DNA of 64,000 bases from NCBI GenBank assembly GCA_046349935.1, contig JAXMBK010000008.1:186001-250000 (forward strand). The letters are read 5' to 3'. The notes beneath the pieces are model-generated. The model did not search any database, was not told the DNA's origin, and saw nothing but the letters and a program-made list of their open reading frames with translations. The stretch comes from CAIXSC01 sp046349935 (GTDB lineage Bacteria; Planctomycetota; Planctomycetia; Pirellulales; Pirellulaceae). Positions 8,527 through 17,267 of the stretch are shown here, piece after piece. The translations under genes and the position numbers were made by a program. Position 1 is the first letter of the stretch. Every line of letters begins with the position of its first letter.

Positions 8527-9982
8527 AAGGCAAGCGATCCTGTCGGACCTTCGGGAAGTCGCCCGTGAGCGCCTTCATGAACGCCACCAAGTCCTTCTTG
8601 TCCTGGTCGCTCAGTTCGAGCTTCTTCACCTTGTCGCTGAGCGTCGGGTTGGGGTGGCCGCCCTTGGCATACCATTCCACCACTTCTTCCAGCGTCGCTT
8701 GCGACCCATCGTGCATGTACGGCGCCGTCAATTCGATGTTGCGCACGGTCGGCGTCTTGAAGGCGCCCTTGTCTTTGTCGTCCTTTGTCACTTCAAAGCG
8801 ACCGAGATCCGGCTTTTCCTTGTCCATGCCGACGCCCAGGTTGTGGTACTTCTCGTCGGTGAAGTTCGCACCCGCGTGGCACGCCGTGCAGTTCGCTTTG
8901 TCGCTGAAGAACAATTCGCGACCCCGCTTCGCCTCGTCGCTCATCGGCTTCGCGGCGCTGGCCGCCTTCAACTTCTCGTACTGTTCGAACAGTTCCGGGT
9001 CGTCTTTCTTGAGCGCTTCCAGGTCTTGCAGATCGTCCTTGTTCGCCGCTTCGAACGTCCGCAGCGGCTCGTACAGGTCGTAGGCGGAAGGACCGCTCAC
9101 AATGGCCCGTTCAAACGAGGCGATGGCTTTGCCCACATTGCCGATCGTCACCCCTTCGCCTGGGAAGATCTTCTCAAACTGCAAGGCGTAGCCCTCGATC
9201 CCCTTGAGCGTTTCGACGCATTTTTCGTGCGTGTTGCCCATCTCGATCGGGTTCGCGATCGGTCCGACCGCTTGCGCTTCCAGCGAATCGGCGCGGCCAT
9301 CCCAGAACTGCGCGCCGCTCAAAATGCGGTTATAGCTGACCGGCGAATTGCGGCCGCCCATCTGTCCGTTGATCCCGACGCCGAACTGGGTATGTCGGGC
9401 ATAGCCTTCATCCGGGTGGTGGCAGCTGGCGCAGGAAACCGTCCCGTCGGCCGACAGGCGAGCGTCAAAGTACAACTGTCGCCCCAACTCAATCTTGGCC
9501 CGCGTCAGGGGATTGCCTTCCGGAACGATGATTTGGGACTGCGCGGCCGAGAGACCCGTCGGCAAAGTCGCCTCGACCGCGACATGGTTGGCCGGGTTAT
9601 CGAGCCACTTTTGCAAGTCTTCCTTGCTCAGCGGTCCGTCGCCAGGGATGCCGGCGGTCAACGTGGGCGTCCCCAATTCGACCGATTCCTTCGCCGCTCC
9701 GTCTGTCTTCTCCGGCTGCGGTTCGGGCTTCGGCTCCGGTTTCGGATCGGGCGTCGGCGCCGGTGCTTCCGGCTCCGGTTTGGGCTCTGACTTGGCTTCT
9801 GGGGCCGGCTCTTCTTTCTTGGGCTCTTCCTTCTTCGGCGCCGGGCTCGTCGTGGCGCTCGATTGGCCCGCCGAGTCTGCGCCCTTTCGCGGCGGCGGCG
9901 CCGCTTCGGGTGCGCATCCCCAGGTCGATCCCAAAGCTACCATCAGTGCTGATATTCCCCACGTTCGCCATCGGCTGCGCAT
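8525..9982 (-). CDS. Di-haem cytochrome c peroxidase (MauG/CCP family), exported
   Basis: 485 residues. N-terminal MRSRWRTWGISALMVALGSTWGC looks like a signal or lipoprotein peptide ending in Cys23, though the box before the Cys is not canonical. Residues about 25-100 form a long Pro/Glu/Lys-rich linker. The catalytic part has two CxxCH haem sites, SCASCHHPDEGYARH and NCTACHAGANFTDEKYHN, and the family block SPVSYNRILSGAQFWDGRA, followed by a C-terminal TVRNIELTAPYMHDGS. The enzyme reduces peroxide, or oxidises a partner, in the periplasm using c-type cytochromes. It is a single gene with its own terminator downstream. Confidence 0.92.
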   Translation of the reverse strand: MRSRWRTWGISALMVALGSTWGCAPEAAPPPRKGADSAGQSSATTSPAPKKEEPKKEEPAPEAKSEPKPEPEAPAPTPDPKPEPKPEPQPEKTDGAAKESVELGTPTLTAGIPGDGPLSKEDLQKWLDNPANHVAVEATLPTGLSAAQSQIIVPEGNPLTRAKIELGRQLYFDARLSADGTVSCASCHHPDEGYARHTQFGVGINGQMGGRNSPVSYNRILSGAQFWDGRADSLEAQAVGPIANPIEMGNTHEKCVETLKGIEGYALQFEKIFPGEGVTIGNVGKAIASFERAIVSGPSAYDLYEPLRTFEAANKDDLQDLEALKKDDPELFEQYEKLKAASAAKPMSDEAKRGRELFFSDKANCTACHAGANFTDEKYHNLGVGMDKEKPDLGRFEVTKDDKDKGAFKTPTVRNIELTAPYMHDGSQATLEEVVEWYAKGGHPNPTLSDKVKKLELSDQDKKDLVAFMKALTGDFPKVRQDRLP

Positions 9983-10082
9983 CGGCGTCTCCCTCCGTCA
10001 TTCAGGTAACTATCGACATACAAACAGTCCTCGATACGATACCGACGTCGGGGAACGACTGGCAAGTGGCTGCCAACGCAAA

Positions 10083-10114
10083 GAGGGCGGATTGCTTGTC
10101 GCAAATCCGCCCTC
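10083..10114 (-). terminator. Hairpin terminator after the SHD1 repeat-protein gene
   Basis: An 11-base-pair perfect stem (GAGGGCGGATT and AATCCGCCCTC) with a 10-base loop, about 50 bases after the stop of the minus-strand gene to its right. On the minus strand it runs into TTTGCGTT, so the T-tract is weak. The plus-strand side is followed by GTTTTTC, so it could work in either direction. Confidence 0.6.
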
Positions 10115-10164
10115 AAGGGAGTTTTTCGTCGAGTCTATTGAAAGCTGGCGATCGCACGCCGCCG

Positions 10165-11598
10165 CTAGCGGCCGGCCACCTTATCGACGTTGCTCGACTT
10201 CAATTCCGCCGCGAGCCGTTCGACGAACTGACGGTCCGTCTCGCTCAGCCGTCGGAACTCAACCGTCGTGTGACGGCCGTTTTCCTTCAGCAAGCGAATG
10301 CCGTCGTTGTGAATCTCGACCAAGCGGGCTTGAACTTGGAATTTGCCCGTATTGTCGGTCCACAGACGCAGCGGTTGTTCGCTGGGAAGAATGGCGCCGA
10401 ACGGATCGGCGTCCACCGCCGGCTTGGGGGCAGGCGCATCGGCCGGCTTCGCGGCCGGCGCTTCCGGCGCCGCTCCGTCCTTGGCGGCCGGCTTGGCGTC
10501 GCCGCCGAACAGGTCATCAAGATCATCCTTCTTCGGGGCAGCGTCCGGCTTGGCGGGCGCCGCCGGCGCTTCCGCACCGTCCTTCGCAGCCGGAGCGGCG
10601 TCGCCGAAGAGGTCGTCTTCCGCGGCAGGCTTGGCCGGTTCGGCCGGTTTCGCTGGCGCATCGGCCGGCTTGGCGTCGGCCGGAGCAGCGTCGCCGAAGA
10701 GATCGTCTTCCGCGGCGGGCTTCGGGGCCGGCTTGGCCGGTTCGGCGGGCTTGGCAGGCGCGTCAGCCGGCTTGGCGTCGGCCGGAGCGGCGTCGCCGAA
10801 GAGATCGTCTTCCGCGGCGGGCTTCGGGGCCGGCTTGGCCGGTTCGGCGGGCTTGGCAGGCGCATCGGCCGGCTTGGCGTCGGCCGGAGCGGCATCGCCG
10901 AAGAGGTCGTCTTCCGCGGCGGGCTTCGGGGCCGGTTTGGCCGGTTCGGCGGGCTTGGCAGGCGCGTCAGCCGGCTTGGCGTCAGCCGGTTTCGCATCGC
11001 CGAAAAGGTCGTCTTCCGCAGCGGGCTTCGGCGCCGGCTTCGCCGGTTCAGCGGGCTTTTCCGGTTCCGCGGCTGGCTTGGCAGGCTCCGCCGGCTTCTC
11101 CGGTTCGGCCGCCGGCTTCGCGGGCTCGGCTGGCTTTTCCGGTTCGGCCGCCGGCTTGGCCGGTTCGGCCGGCTTTTCGGGTTCGACGGCCGGTTTGGCA
11201 GGCTCCGCGGGCTTCGCAGGTTCGGCGGGCTTCGCGGGTTCGGCGGGCTTCGCGGGTTCGGCCGGCGTCGTCGGTTCAGCGGGCTTCGCCGGTTCAGCGG
11301 GCTTCGCCGGTTCAGCAGGCTTGGCCGGTTCAGCAGGCTTGGCCGGTTCCACGGTGTTTTTCGGGGTGTCGGTTGCCGGCGGTGCGTCGTCGTTCTTTTC
11401 TTGCTTTTTCTCTTCGGCGTTTTCCGCTGGCGTCGCCTCTTCTGCAGGCGTCACGTAAACGGGCGCTGGCGGAGCGCTGCGTCGCTTACTACGGCGACCG
11501 AGCAAGCGGCAGGCCATGGCCGAATCAAGGGAGAGAAGGACGACCACGGTCCAGACGATGGCGCCTTTGAGCGTTCTTCGCACGGGTTTCCACGACAT
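10165..11598 (-). CDS. Pro/Ala/Lys repeat protein with C-terminal SHD1 domain
   Basis: 477 residues from the ATG at 11598, which has GGAG nine bases upstream (the ATG at 11619 lacks one). Domains in order: a basic N-terminus and one hydrophobic segment (GAIVWTVVVLLSLDSAMA, about 12-29), so it is exported or anchored. A long disordered region about 45-400 follows, built first from PAEPAKPA units, then four copies of a 13-residue AEPEKPAEPAKPA unit, then about four copies of a 34-residue unit that contains AAEDDLFGDA. Last comes an SHD1 (SLA1 homology 1) domain, about 408-470, starting RLWTDNTGKFQVQARLVEIH. SHD1 domains are common at the ends of planctomycete exported proteins and are thought to bind peptides; their role there is unknown. 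Confidence 0.85.
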   Translation of the reverse strand: MSWKPVRRTLKGAIVWTVVVLLSLDSAMACRLLGRRSKRRSAPPAPVYVTPAEEATPAENAEEKKQEKNDDAPPATDTPKNTVEPAKPAEPAKPAEPAKPAEPAKPAEPTTPAEPAKPAEPAKPAEPAKPAEPAKPAVEPEKPAEPAKPAAEPEKPAEPAKPAAEPEKPAEPAKPAAEPEKPAEPAKPAPKPAAEDDLFGDAKPADAKPADAPAKPAEPAKPAPKPAAEDDLFGDAAPADAKPADAPAKPAEPAKPAPKPAAEDDLFGDAAPADAKPADAPAKPAEPAKPAPKPAAEDDLFGDAAPADAKPADAPAKPAEPAKPAAEDDLFGDAAPAAKDGAEAPAAPAKPDAAPKKDDLDDLFGGDAKPAAKDGAAPEAPAAKPADAPAPKPAVDADPFGAILPSEQPLRLWTDNTGKFQVQARLVEIHNDGIRLLKENGRHTTVEFRRLSETDRQFVERLAAELKSSNVDKVAGR

Positions 11599-11812
11599 TA
11601 GAGCAATCTCCAAGTCCAAACTACGCAGTTAGCCACTACGCAACGCGGCAAATATAACACTGGAACAGTGGAATCATGCTAATTGTCCGCCCTAGCCCTC
11701 GCAACTATTCAGGTTTGTTTATTTTTCCCAAGTTGCGAGGCTGCCTGTTGCGACGCGTACAGTCGCTACGGTCGGGCCGAATCGGGCCGAGTTCCAGCGG
11801 CGGCGAAGCCGC

Positions 11813-13744
11813 TTACTCGTCCGAGATTTCTTCCAGGTAGGTGTAGCCTTGCAGGCCCGCCTCGTAGAACTTGACGAAACGGCCGGCTTGACGGTGGTCG
11901 ATCCGTCCTTCGCGAACCGCCGTTTCCACCGCCGACTGCAAGCGATGGATCAGGTCGCGGTCATGGAACTGCACGTAGTCGAGCACTTCGCTGACCGTCT
12001 CGCCTTTGACGATCGTTTCCAGCACAACGTCGCCGTTTTCACTGAGGTCGACGTGCACCGTGTTGGTGTCGCCGAACAGGTTGTGAAGGTCGCCGAGGAT
12101 TTCTTGGTAGGCGCCGATCAGGAACGCTCCCAGGTAGTACGGCTTGCCGTCGAATTCGTGCAGTCGCAGCGTCCGCTTCACGTCGCGGCGGTCGATGAAC
12201 TGGTCGATCTTGCCATCGGAGTCGCAGGTGATGTCGCCGAGCACTGCGTGGCGCGTCGGTTGTTCGTTGAGCCGATGGATCGGAACGAGCGGAAAGAGCT
12301 GCTTGATGGCCCAACTATCGGGCATCGACTGGAAGAGCGAGAAGTTGCAGAAGTAGGTGTCGGACAAGGTTGAATCGAGACCTTGCAGTTCTTCGGGAAC
12401 GTAATCGGACTGGCCGATGAGTCGCCGGATTTTGTGGCAGATCGCAAAGTACAGATTCTCTGCGAGCGCACGTTGGTCCAGCGAAAGGTAGCCGGTGCCG
12501 AACAGGGTCATGATGGTATCGAGGGCCTGTTGGGCGTCGTGATAGGCCTCGAGCACGCTGCGAGTGGTGACGTTCTTGAACGTATCGAGCATGTCGTGCA
12601 GGGGCTGCGGATAGTCGTCCGGCAATTCGTCGGGGAGCGACGCGGTTTTGCCGTTTGTGCCCTGCGTGGAGACGCCGAGCACGCCGAAGATGAGTGCGCT
12701 GTGGTACGCCACGATCGCTCGGCCGCTTTCCGAGATGATGTTCGGATGCGGCACTCCCACTTCGTCGCACACGGACAACAAGTGGTAGATGACGTCGTTG
12801 GCGTATTCTTGCAGCGTGTAATTCACGCTTGATTCGAAATTCGACTGCGAGCCGTCGTAGTCGACTCCCAGGCCGCCGCCGACGTCGATGTATTCGAGTC
12901 CCGCGCCGCGTTGACGCAGGTCGGCGAAGGCGCGCGCCGCCTCGACCATCGCGCCTTTCACGTGGCGGATGTTGGTGATCTGGCTGCCCAAGTGGAAATG
13001 CAGCAGCTTGAAGCAATCGGCCATGTCGCGCCGCTTCAGTTCCTCGAAGGCTTGGAGGATTTCCGAGACAGTGAGACCGAACTTGGAGCGGTAGCCGCCG
13101 GAGCCTTGCCAGCGGCCCGATCCGCGGGCCGCCAACTTGATCCGCATGCCGATTTGCGGCCGCACGCCGACCTTGGCCGCGTAGTTCAGGATCATCTCCA
13201 GTTCGGTGTACTTTTCGACGACCGGAATCACTTTGCGGCCGATTTTTTGCGCGAGCATCGCCATTTCGATGAACTCGGCGTCTTTGAATCCGTTGCAGAT
13301 GATGGGCGTATCGGCGTCGGTCATGGCGACGACCGCCAGCAGTTCCGGTTTACTGCCCGCTTCCAGCCCGAAGCCAAAGGGGCGGCTGAATTCGAGGATC
13401 TTTTCGACGACGTGCCGCTGCTGGTTCACTTTGATCGGATAGACGCAGGCGTATTTGCCCTTGTAGTCGTGCTCGCGAATCGCCTGGGCGAAGGCGTCAT
13501 GGATCTCTTGGAGCCGATTCTTCAGGATGCCGTTGAACCGCACCAGCACGGGCAGGTCGAGTCCGCGCGCCTGCAGCCGCTCCACCAACTCCTGCATGTC
13601 GATCGACCGATTCGGGTCCTTGGTCGGGTGCACCAACAGGCTCCCCGTCGGACTCACCGAAAAGTACCCCTTGCCCCAACTCGGGATCTCGTACAGTTCG
13701 CTGGCGTCCGTGGTGGTCCAACGGTCAACGGATTCCTTGAGCAT
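11813..13744 (-). CDS. speA: Biosynthetic arginine decarboxylase
   Basis: 643 residues from the ATG at 13744 (AAGGA ten bases upstream); the frame is open to 13852 but the longer start gives an unusual N-terminus. Length and sequence fit the PLP-dependent SpeA family (fold III): VYPIKVNQQRHVV has the PLP lysine, FGLEAGSKPEL and HFHLGSQ are family blocks, YIDVGGGLGVDYDGS binds the cofactor phosphate, and ISESGRAIVAYHS carries the Glu-x-Gly-Arg block. It converts arginine to agmatine for polyamine synthesis. Arginine is also a cyanophycin building block, but this gene is 30 kb away from that locus. Confidence 0.96.
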   Translation of the reverse strand: MLKESVDRWTTTDASELYEIPSWGKGYFSVSPTGSLLVHPTKDPNRSIDMQELVERLQARGLDLPVLVRFNGILKNRLQEIHDAFAQAIREHDYKGKYACVYPIKVNQQRHVVEKILEFSRPFGFGLEAGSKPELLAVVAMTDADTPIICNGFKDAEFIEMAMLAQKIGRKVIPVVEKYTELEMILNYAAKVGVRPQIGMRIKLAARGSGRWQGSGGYRSKFGLTVSEILQAFEELKRRDMADCFKLLHFHLGSQITNIRHVKGAMVEAARAFADLRQRGAGLEYIDVGGGLGVDYDGSQSNFESSVNYTLQEYANDVIYHLLSVCDEVGVPHPNIISESGRAIVAYHSALIFGVLGVSTQGTNGKTASLPDELPDDYPQPLHDMLDTFKNVTTRSVLEAYHDAQQALDTIMTLFGTGYLSLDQRALAENLYFAICHKIRRLIGQSDYVPEELQGLDSTLSDTYFCNFSLFQSMPDSWAIKQLFPLVPIHRLNEQPTRHAVLGDITCDSDGKIDQFIDRRDVKRTLRLHEFDGKPYYLGAFLIGAYQEILGDLHNLFGDTNTVHVDLSENGDVVLETIVKGETVSEVLDYVQFHDRDLIHRLQSAVETAVREGRIDHRQAGRFVKFYEAGLQGYTYLEEISDE

Positions 13745-13866
13745 CTTCTGACAGTCCTTGAAAAAGGAACCAGGTCTTTGAACCGAACGACATCTCTGAA
13801 CCGATCGACGGATCGACAGAACTACCGACAAGGCGCTTACTATAGCGAACACGCGTCGCGCGACAA

Positions 13867-14697
13867 ATGGGCGCGCCGACCGTCGCCGTCCCCGCCGCCC
13901 CCTTGAATTCGCTCCTCATGTCTCCGTCTTGGTATACGCTTGGTTCCTCCACGGTCTGGTACGCGTTGGCCGAGCGCGTCGCATCGCCGACGTCGCCATT
14001 GAGCTCCGTCGAAGCAGCCGAGTGCCTCGACGAGTCGCTGCAGGCTTCCGGGCTGCGCGTCGTGAACGACCAGCCGCGCGTCTGGCGACGGTTTTGCGCC
14101 GAGGCGGCGGTCGCGGCGACAGACGGAGGCCGCTCCGCGAACGTCGCCAAGTCGCTCGACGTCGCGACGCTCGCGGCATGCTGGCGCCGCGCCGTCGCCG
14201 CTGCGGGAAGCACGTCCCGCGGCGCTGCCCCGACCGAAGCGGCGTTCGACTCGCTGGCATCCTTGCCTCAGCAGCTCGCCGACGTCCTCCCCCGTTACGT
14301 GGACCAGCTCCCGCTGCGCGTGCGGCCGCTGCTCGAACAGTGGGATGCGCGGGGTCCCGGTTTGCTGCGACGACTCGAACGCGAATTGAACCGTATGCTT
14401 CCGCCGGTCGACGTACACTGGGTGCACCCGCTGCGCGGCGGAGGCGGTTGGGCCGAGCCTGGACTTCACGTCGTCTTCATGGAAGCGGTGCTGGTGAATC
14501 CGTTCGCACCGGTGCCTGAACCGCTGCGGTTGGCCTGGTTGATGGCTCAATGCGCCGTCGACGCGGCCCCCGAGTCACTCATCCCCGTCGTGCTTTCGGC
14601 GGGGGAATTCGTCGAGTGGACGACTTGCGACCCGTCTCACATCGCCCTGGCGCGGCGCGCCTGGCTGGGAAAGGACCACGACGATCATGTTTCGTGA
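13867..14697 (+). CDS. Hypothetical protein, translationally coupled to an alpha/beta hydrolase
   Basis: 276 residues with no family I recognise. It is alpha-helical, Ala/Leu/Arg-rich, without a signal peptide or clear membrane segment. The region about 170-260 (VDVHWVHPLRGGGGWAEPGLHVVFMEAVLVNPF) looks the most ordered. The start is uncertain: ATG at 13867 or 13918, neither with a good ribosome site. Its last 11 bases overlap the next gene, which strongly suggests coupled translation. It is divergent from speA. Confidence 0.65.
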   Translation: MGAPTVAVPAAPLNSLLMSPSWYTLGSSTVWYALAERVASPTSPLSSVEAAECLDESLQASGLRVVNDQPRVWRRFCAEAAVAATDGGRSANVAKSLDVATLAACWRRAVAAAGSTSRGAAPTEAAFDSLASLPQQLADVLPRYVDQLPLRVRPLLEQWDARGPGLLRRLERELNRMLPPVDVHWVHPLRGGGGWAEPGLHVVFMEAVLVNPFAPVPEPLRLAWLMAQCAVDAAPESLIPVVLSAGEFVEWTTCDPSHIALARRAWLGKDHDDHVS

Positions 14698-15553
14698 AGA
14701 GAAAATCGAATTGCCCCATGCGACGCTCAACGTCGCCCGCGGACCGGCGCACGGCCCGCCGCTCGTGTTGCTGCACGGCGTGGTTCGACGTTGGACCGAC
14801 TACGCGCCGCTGCTTCCGTATTTCACGCCGCGCTGGGAAGTGCTTGCCGTCGACTTTCGCGGCCACGGCGCTTCGTCGCGCACGCCCGGCAAGTATCGCG
14901 TCATGGATTACGTCGCCGACATCGCCGATCTATTGAACACGCTCCAGCAACCGGCCGCCGTCTACGGTCATTCGTTGGGCGCGATGGTTGCGCTGGGGGC
15001 GGCCGCGGCGACGCCCGACCAAGTGACGTCGCTGATCCTGGAAGATCCGCCGTTCCACACCATGGGACGCCGCATCGCCTCGACGGCGTTTCACAGTCAG
15101 TTCGAAGGGCTTGCGAAAATCGTGCGGCCGGGGCGCGATCTGGAGTCGCTGCTAGTCGATCTGGCGGCCGTGCCGATCCTCATTCCCGGACGCGACGCGC
15201 CTACGACGCTGGGACAACTGCGCGATGGACCCGCGCTCCGCTTTATGGCCTCGTGCCTCTTGTCGCTTGATCCCGACGTGCTCGCGCCCATCGTTGCCGG
15301 TGCTTGGCTCGAGGGCTACGATGAGCAAGCCCTCGCCGCCCGAGTGCGCTGTCCGACGCTGGTGCTGGAAGCCGATCTGGCGGCCGGCGGCATGCTCGCG
15401 CCCGGCGATGTGGAGTTGCTGGGGAAGACGATTGAACGGGTCGCGACCGTGCGCTTTCCCGGCATCGGCCATCAACTCCATTGGCTCGCGCCCGACCAGG
15501 TCTTGCGTCCGACCTTGGCGTGGCTTGAGTCGACGCGCCTCGCCGGCGCGTAG
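14687..15553 (+). CDS. Alpha/beta hydrolase
   Basis: 288 residues. LVLLHGVVRRWTDYAPLLPYF holds the oxyanion loop, VDFRGHGAS the RGHG block, VYGHSLGAMVALGAAA the nucleophile elbow with Ser (GHSLG), and GIGHQLHW near the C-terminus the catalytic His. The overall pattern is that of esterase/lipase/haloperoxidase-type hydrolases; the substrate cannot be read from sequence. It starts inside the upstream hypothetical gene and is followed 40 bases later by an amidohydrolase gene, so the three form one plus-strand unit that may handle a common small molecule. Confidence 0.88.
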   Translation: MFREEKIELPHATLNVARGPAHGPPLVLLHGVVRRWTDYAPLLPYFTPRWEVLAVDFRGHGASSRTPGKYRVMDYVADIADLLNTLQQPAAVYGHSLGAMVALGAAAATPDQVTSLILEDPPFHTMGRRIASTAFHSQFEGLAKIVRPGRDLESLLVDLAAVPILIPGRDAPTTLGQLRDGPALRFMASCLLSLDPDVLAPIVAGAWLEGYDEQALAARVRCPTLVLEADLAAGGMLAPGDVELLGKTIERVATVRFPGIGHQLHWLAPDQVLRPTLAWLESTRLAGA

Positions 15554-15593
15554 GCATTCCGCTCACCTCCAACCTCCGCCGCGAGTCGCTTGC

Positions 15594-16871
15594 ATGAAAA
15601 CCTCCGTGGGCCAGACCTTGATTTCCAACGGCACGCTCGTCGACGGACGAGGCGGTGCGCCGGTTCCTTGCGCCGCGGTCCTCGTCGACAACGGCCGCAT
15701 CGTCTTTGCGGGACCGGAGGTGCATCTTCCGCCCGTCGATCCGCAGGCGGTCCGCTACGACGCTCGCGGCGGCACGATCATGCCGGGGCTCGTCGAAGCC
15801 CACTTCCATCCCACCTACTTCAACGTCGCGGCGCTCGAGGATCTCGACATCAAGTACCCGGTGGAGTACGTCACGCTGTTGGCGGCGGCCAACGCACGCT
15901 TGGCTCTGGAGTGCGGCTACACGGCGGCGCGCAGCGGCGGGAGCCTGTTCAATATCGACGTCTGGCTGAAGAAGGCCATCGACAGCGATATCGCGCCGGG
16001 CCCGCGGCTGGCCGCCAGCGGCCGCGAGATCTGCGGCGCCGGAGGACTCATGGATTGGAACCCCGATTTCCGCAAGATCGGGATGGAAGGGCTGGTCCTG
16101 TTGATCAACGGTCCCGATGAAGCTCGGCAAGCCGTCCGTAAGCTGGTGAAGGATGGCGTGGAGTGGGTGAAGACGTATCCCACGGGGGACGCCGCGGCGC
16201 CCGACGTGAACGACCACCACACGCTGTGCATGACGTTCGACGAGATGCATGCGGTCGTCGCTACCGCGCACAACCATGGACTCAAAGTGACCGGCCACTG
16301 TCGCGCCACCGAAGGGATCAAGAACGCGCTGCGCGCCGGTTACGATGCGCTCGAACACGGCACGTTCGTCGACGACGAGGCGCTCGACATGATCCTCAAG
16401 CGAGACGTGCCCGTCGTGCCGGCGCTGTACTTTGAACTGGCGAGCATCCAGCGCGGGCCGGAATTCGGCATGTCGCAGCGCGTGATCGACGGACATCAAG
16501 AAACGCTCGACGGCGGCGCCGAAAGCGCTCGACGCATCCTCCGAGCCGGCGGGCGACTCGGCATGGGCGGCGACTACGGCTTCGCTTGGAATCCGCACGG
16601 CGACTATGCACGCGAATTGAGCTTCTTCGTGAACTACGTCGGACTTACGCCCCTGGAGGTGCTCACCTGCGCCACGAAAACGGGCGCCGAGATCATGGGG
16701 CGGGGGAACGAGTTCGGCACGGTGGAACCGGGCAAGCTGGCCGACCTCTTGGTGGTCGACGGCGACGTGCTGGCCGACATCCGGCTGCTCGAACAACGCC
16801 AACGCTTTCTGGGAGTGTTCCAGGGCGGCCTCGTGAAAGCAGGCGCCTGGCGCGTGACTTCGGGCGCATAG
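15594..16871 (+). CDS. Metal-dependent amidohydrolase (imidazolonepropionase/prolidase-like)
   Basis: 425 residues from the ATG at 15594. The protein opens with the small beta-domain strand ISNGTLVDGRGGAPVP and reaches the HxH metal pair in GLVEAHFHPTYF (about 65-76). EWVKTYPTGD probably holds the bridging lysine, and GHCRATEGIKNALRAGYDALEHGTF supplies the two later histidines. MGGDYGF is the Asp position. It ends GTVEPGKLADLLVVDGD, the usual C-terminal block. The family hydrolyses C-N bonds of cyclic amides or dipeptides using one or two metal ions. The exact substrate is unknown. Confidence 0.88.
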   Translation: MKTSVGQTLISNGTLVDGRGGAPVPCAAVLVDNGRIVFAGPEVHLPPVDPQAVRYDARGGTIMPGLVEAHFHPTYFNVAALEDLDIKYPVEYVTLLAAANARLALECGYTAARSGGSLFNIDVWLKKAIDSDIAPGPRLAASGREICGAGGLMDWNPDFRKIGMEGLVLLINGPDEARQAVRKLVKDGVEWVKTYPTGDAAAPDVNDHHTLCMTFDEMHAVVATAHNHGLKVTGHCRATEGIKNALRAGYDALEHGTFVDDEALDMILKRDVPVVPALYFELASIQRGPEFGMSQRVIDGHQETLDGGAESARRILRAGGRLGMGGDYGFAWNPHGDYARELSFFVNYVGLTPLEVLTCATKTGAEIMGRGNEFGTVEPGKLADLLVVDGDVLADIRLLEQRQRFLGVFQGGLVKAGAWRVTSGA

Positions 16872-16953
16872 CGTCGTGGATCACTCCGCGATCCAACGCC
16901 CGCCCGCGCAGCGGGCCGGACGGGCTTGGTGGTTCGAGCGGTTTGCAGACAGG

Positions 16954-17109
16954 TCATTCTTGCGAGATGTCCTCGAGAGGCGTCAACGACCTGTCTGAAA
17001 TGGCGTCGCCAACTAACTCAACCTTGCGCAGAGTTCGCAAATGTGCGAGGTGATTGACCATTCCGTCGACGAATTGCAGTAGATGTCCGAGTTGGAGAGC
17101 GTCGTAATG
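16954..17109 (-). pseudogene. Remnant of a leucine-rich-repeat protein
   Basis: Reading the minus strand gives LGHLLQFVDGMVNH, then LAHLRTLRKVELVGDAISDR, then SLTPLEDISQE and a stop. The spacing of Leu/Val/Ile with GDAISDRSL matches the planctomycete type of leucine-rich repeat (LxxLxxLxLxGTxIxDxGL). Only about two repeats remain with no proper start, in the gap between two unrelated genes. I read it as the C-terminal scrap of a deleted gene. Confidence 0.45.
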
Positions 17110-17188
17110 TGGCCGCGCAACTCCTCGGTGTAGACCATGCGATGCCTTGCCCTCGCCAACGCGATTGCGGTGACTGCGAGGGCAATCG

Positions 17189-17237
17189 CCCCTCATCCCC
17201 GACCCTTCTCCCCGTCGCCCAGACGGGGAGAAGGGAG
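17189..17237. repeat. Dispersed hairpin repeat, copy 1
   Basis: The block starts CCCCTCATCCCCGA and continues with a perfect 14 bp stem (CCCTTCTCCCCGTC pairing with GACGGGGAGAAGGG) around a five-base loop. The first 30 bases are identical to a second copy at 53504. It follows the leucine-rich-repeat remnant and lies just past the end of the MFS gene, where it could also end transcription. Confidence 0.75.
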
Positions 17238-17267
17238 CAGGAATTCGTTCTGAATCGTCGGGGCGGC

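Noticed and set aside
9495..11601. Long plus-strand frames opposite the peroxidase and SHD1 genes
   Set aside because: Their repetitive Arg/Pro or Gly/Ser text mirrors the repeats of the minus-strand gene; no domain is visible.
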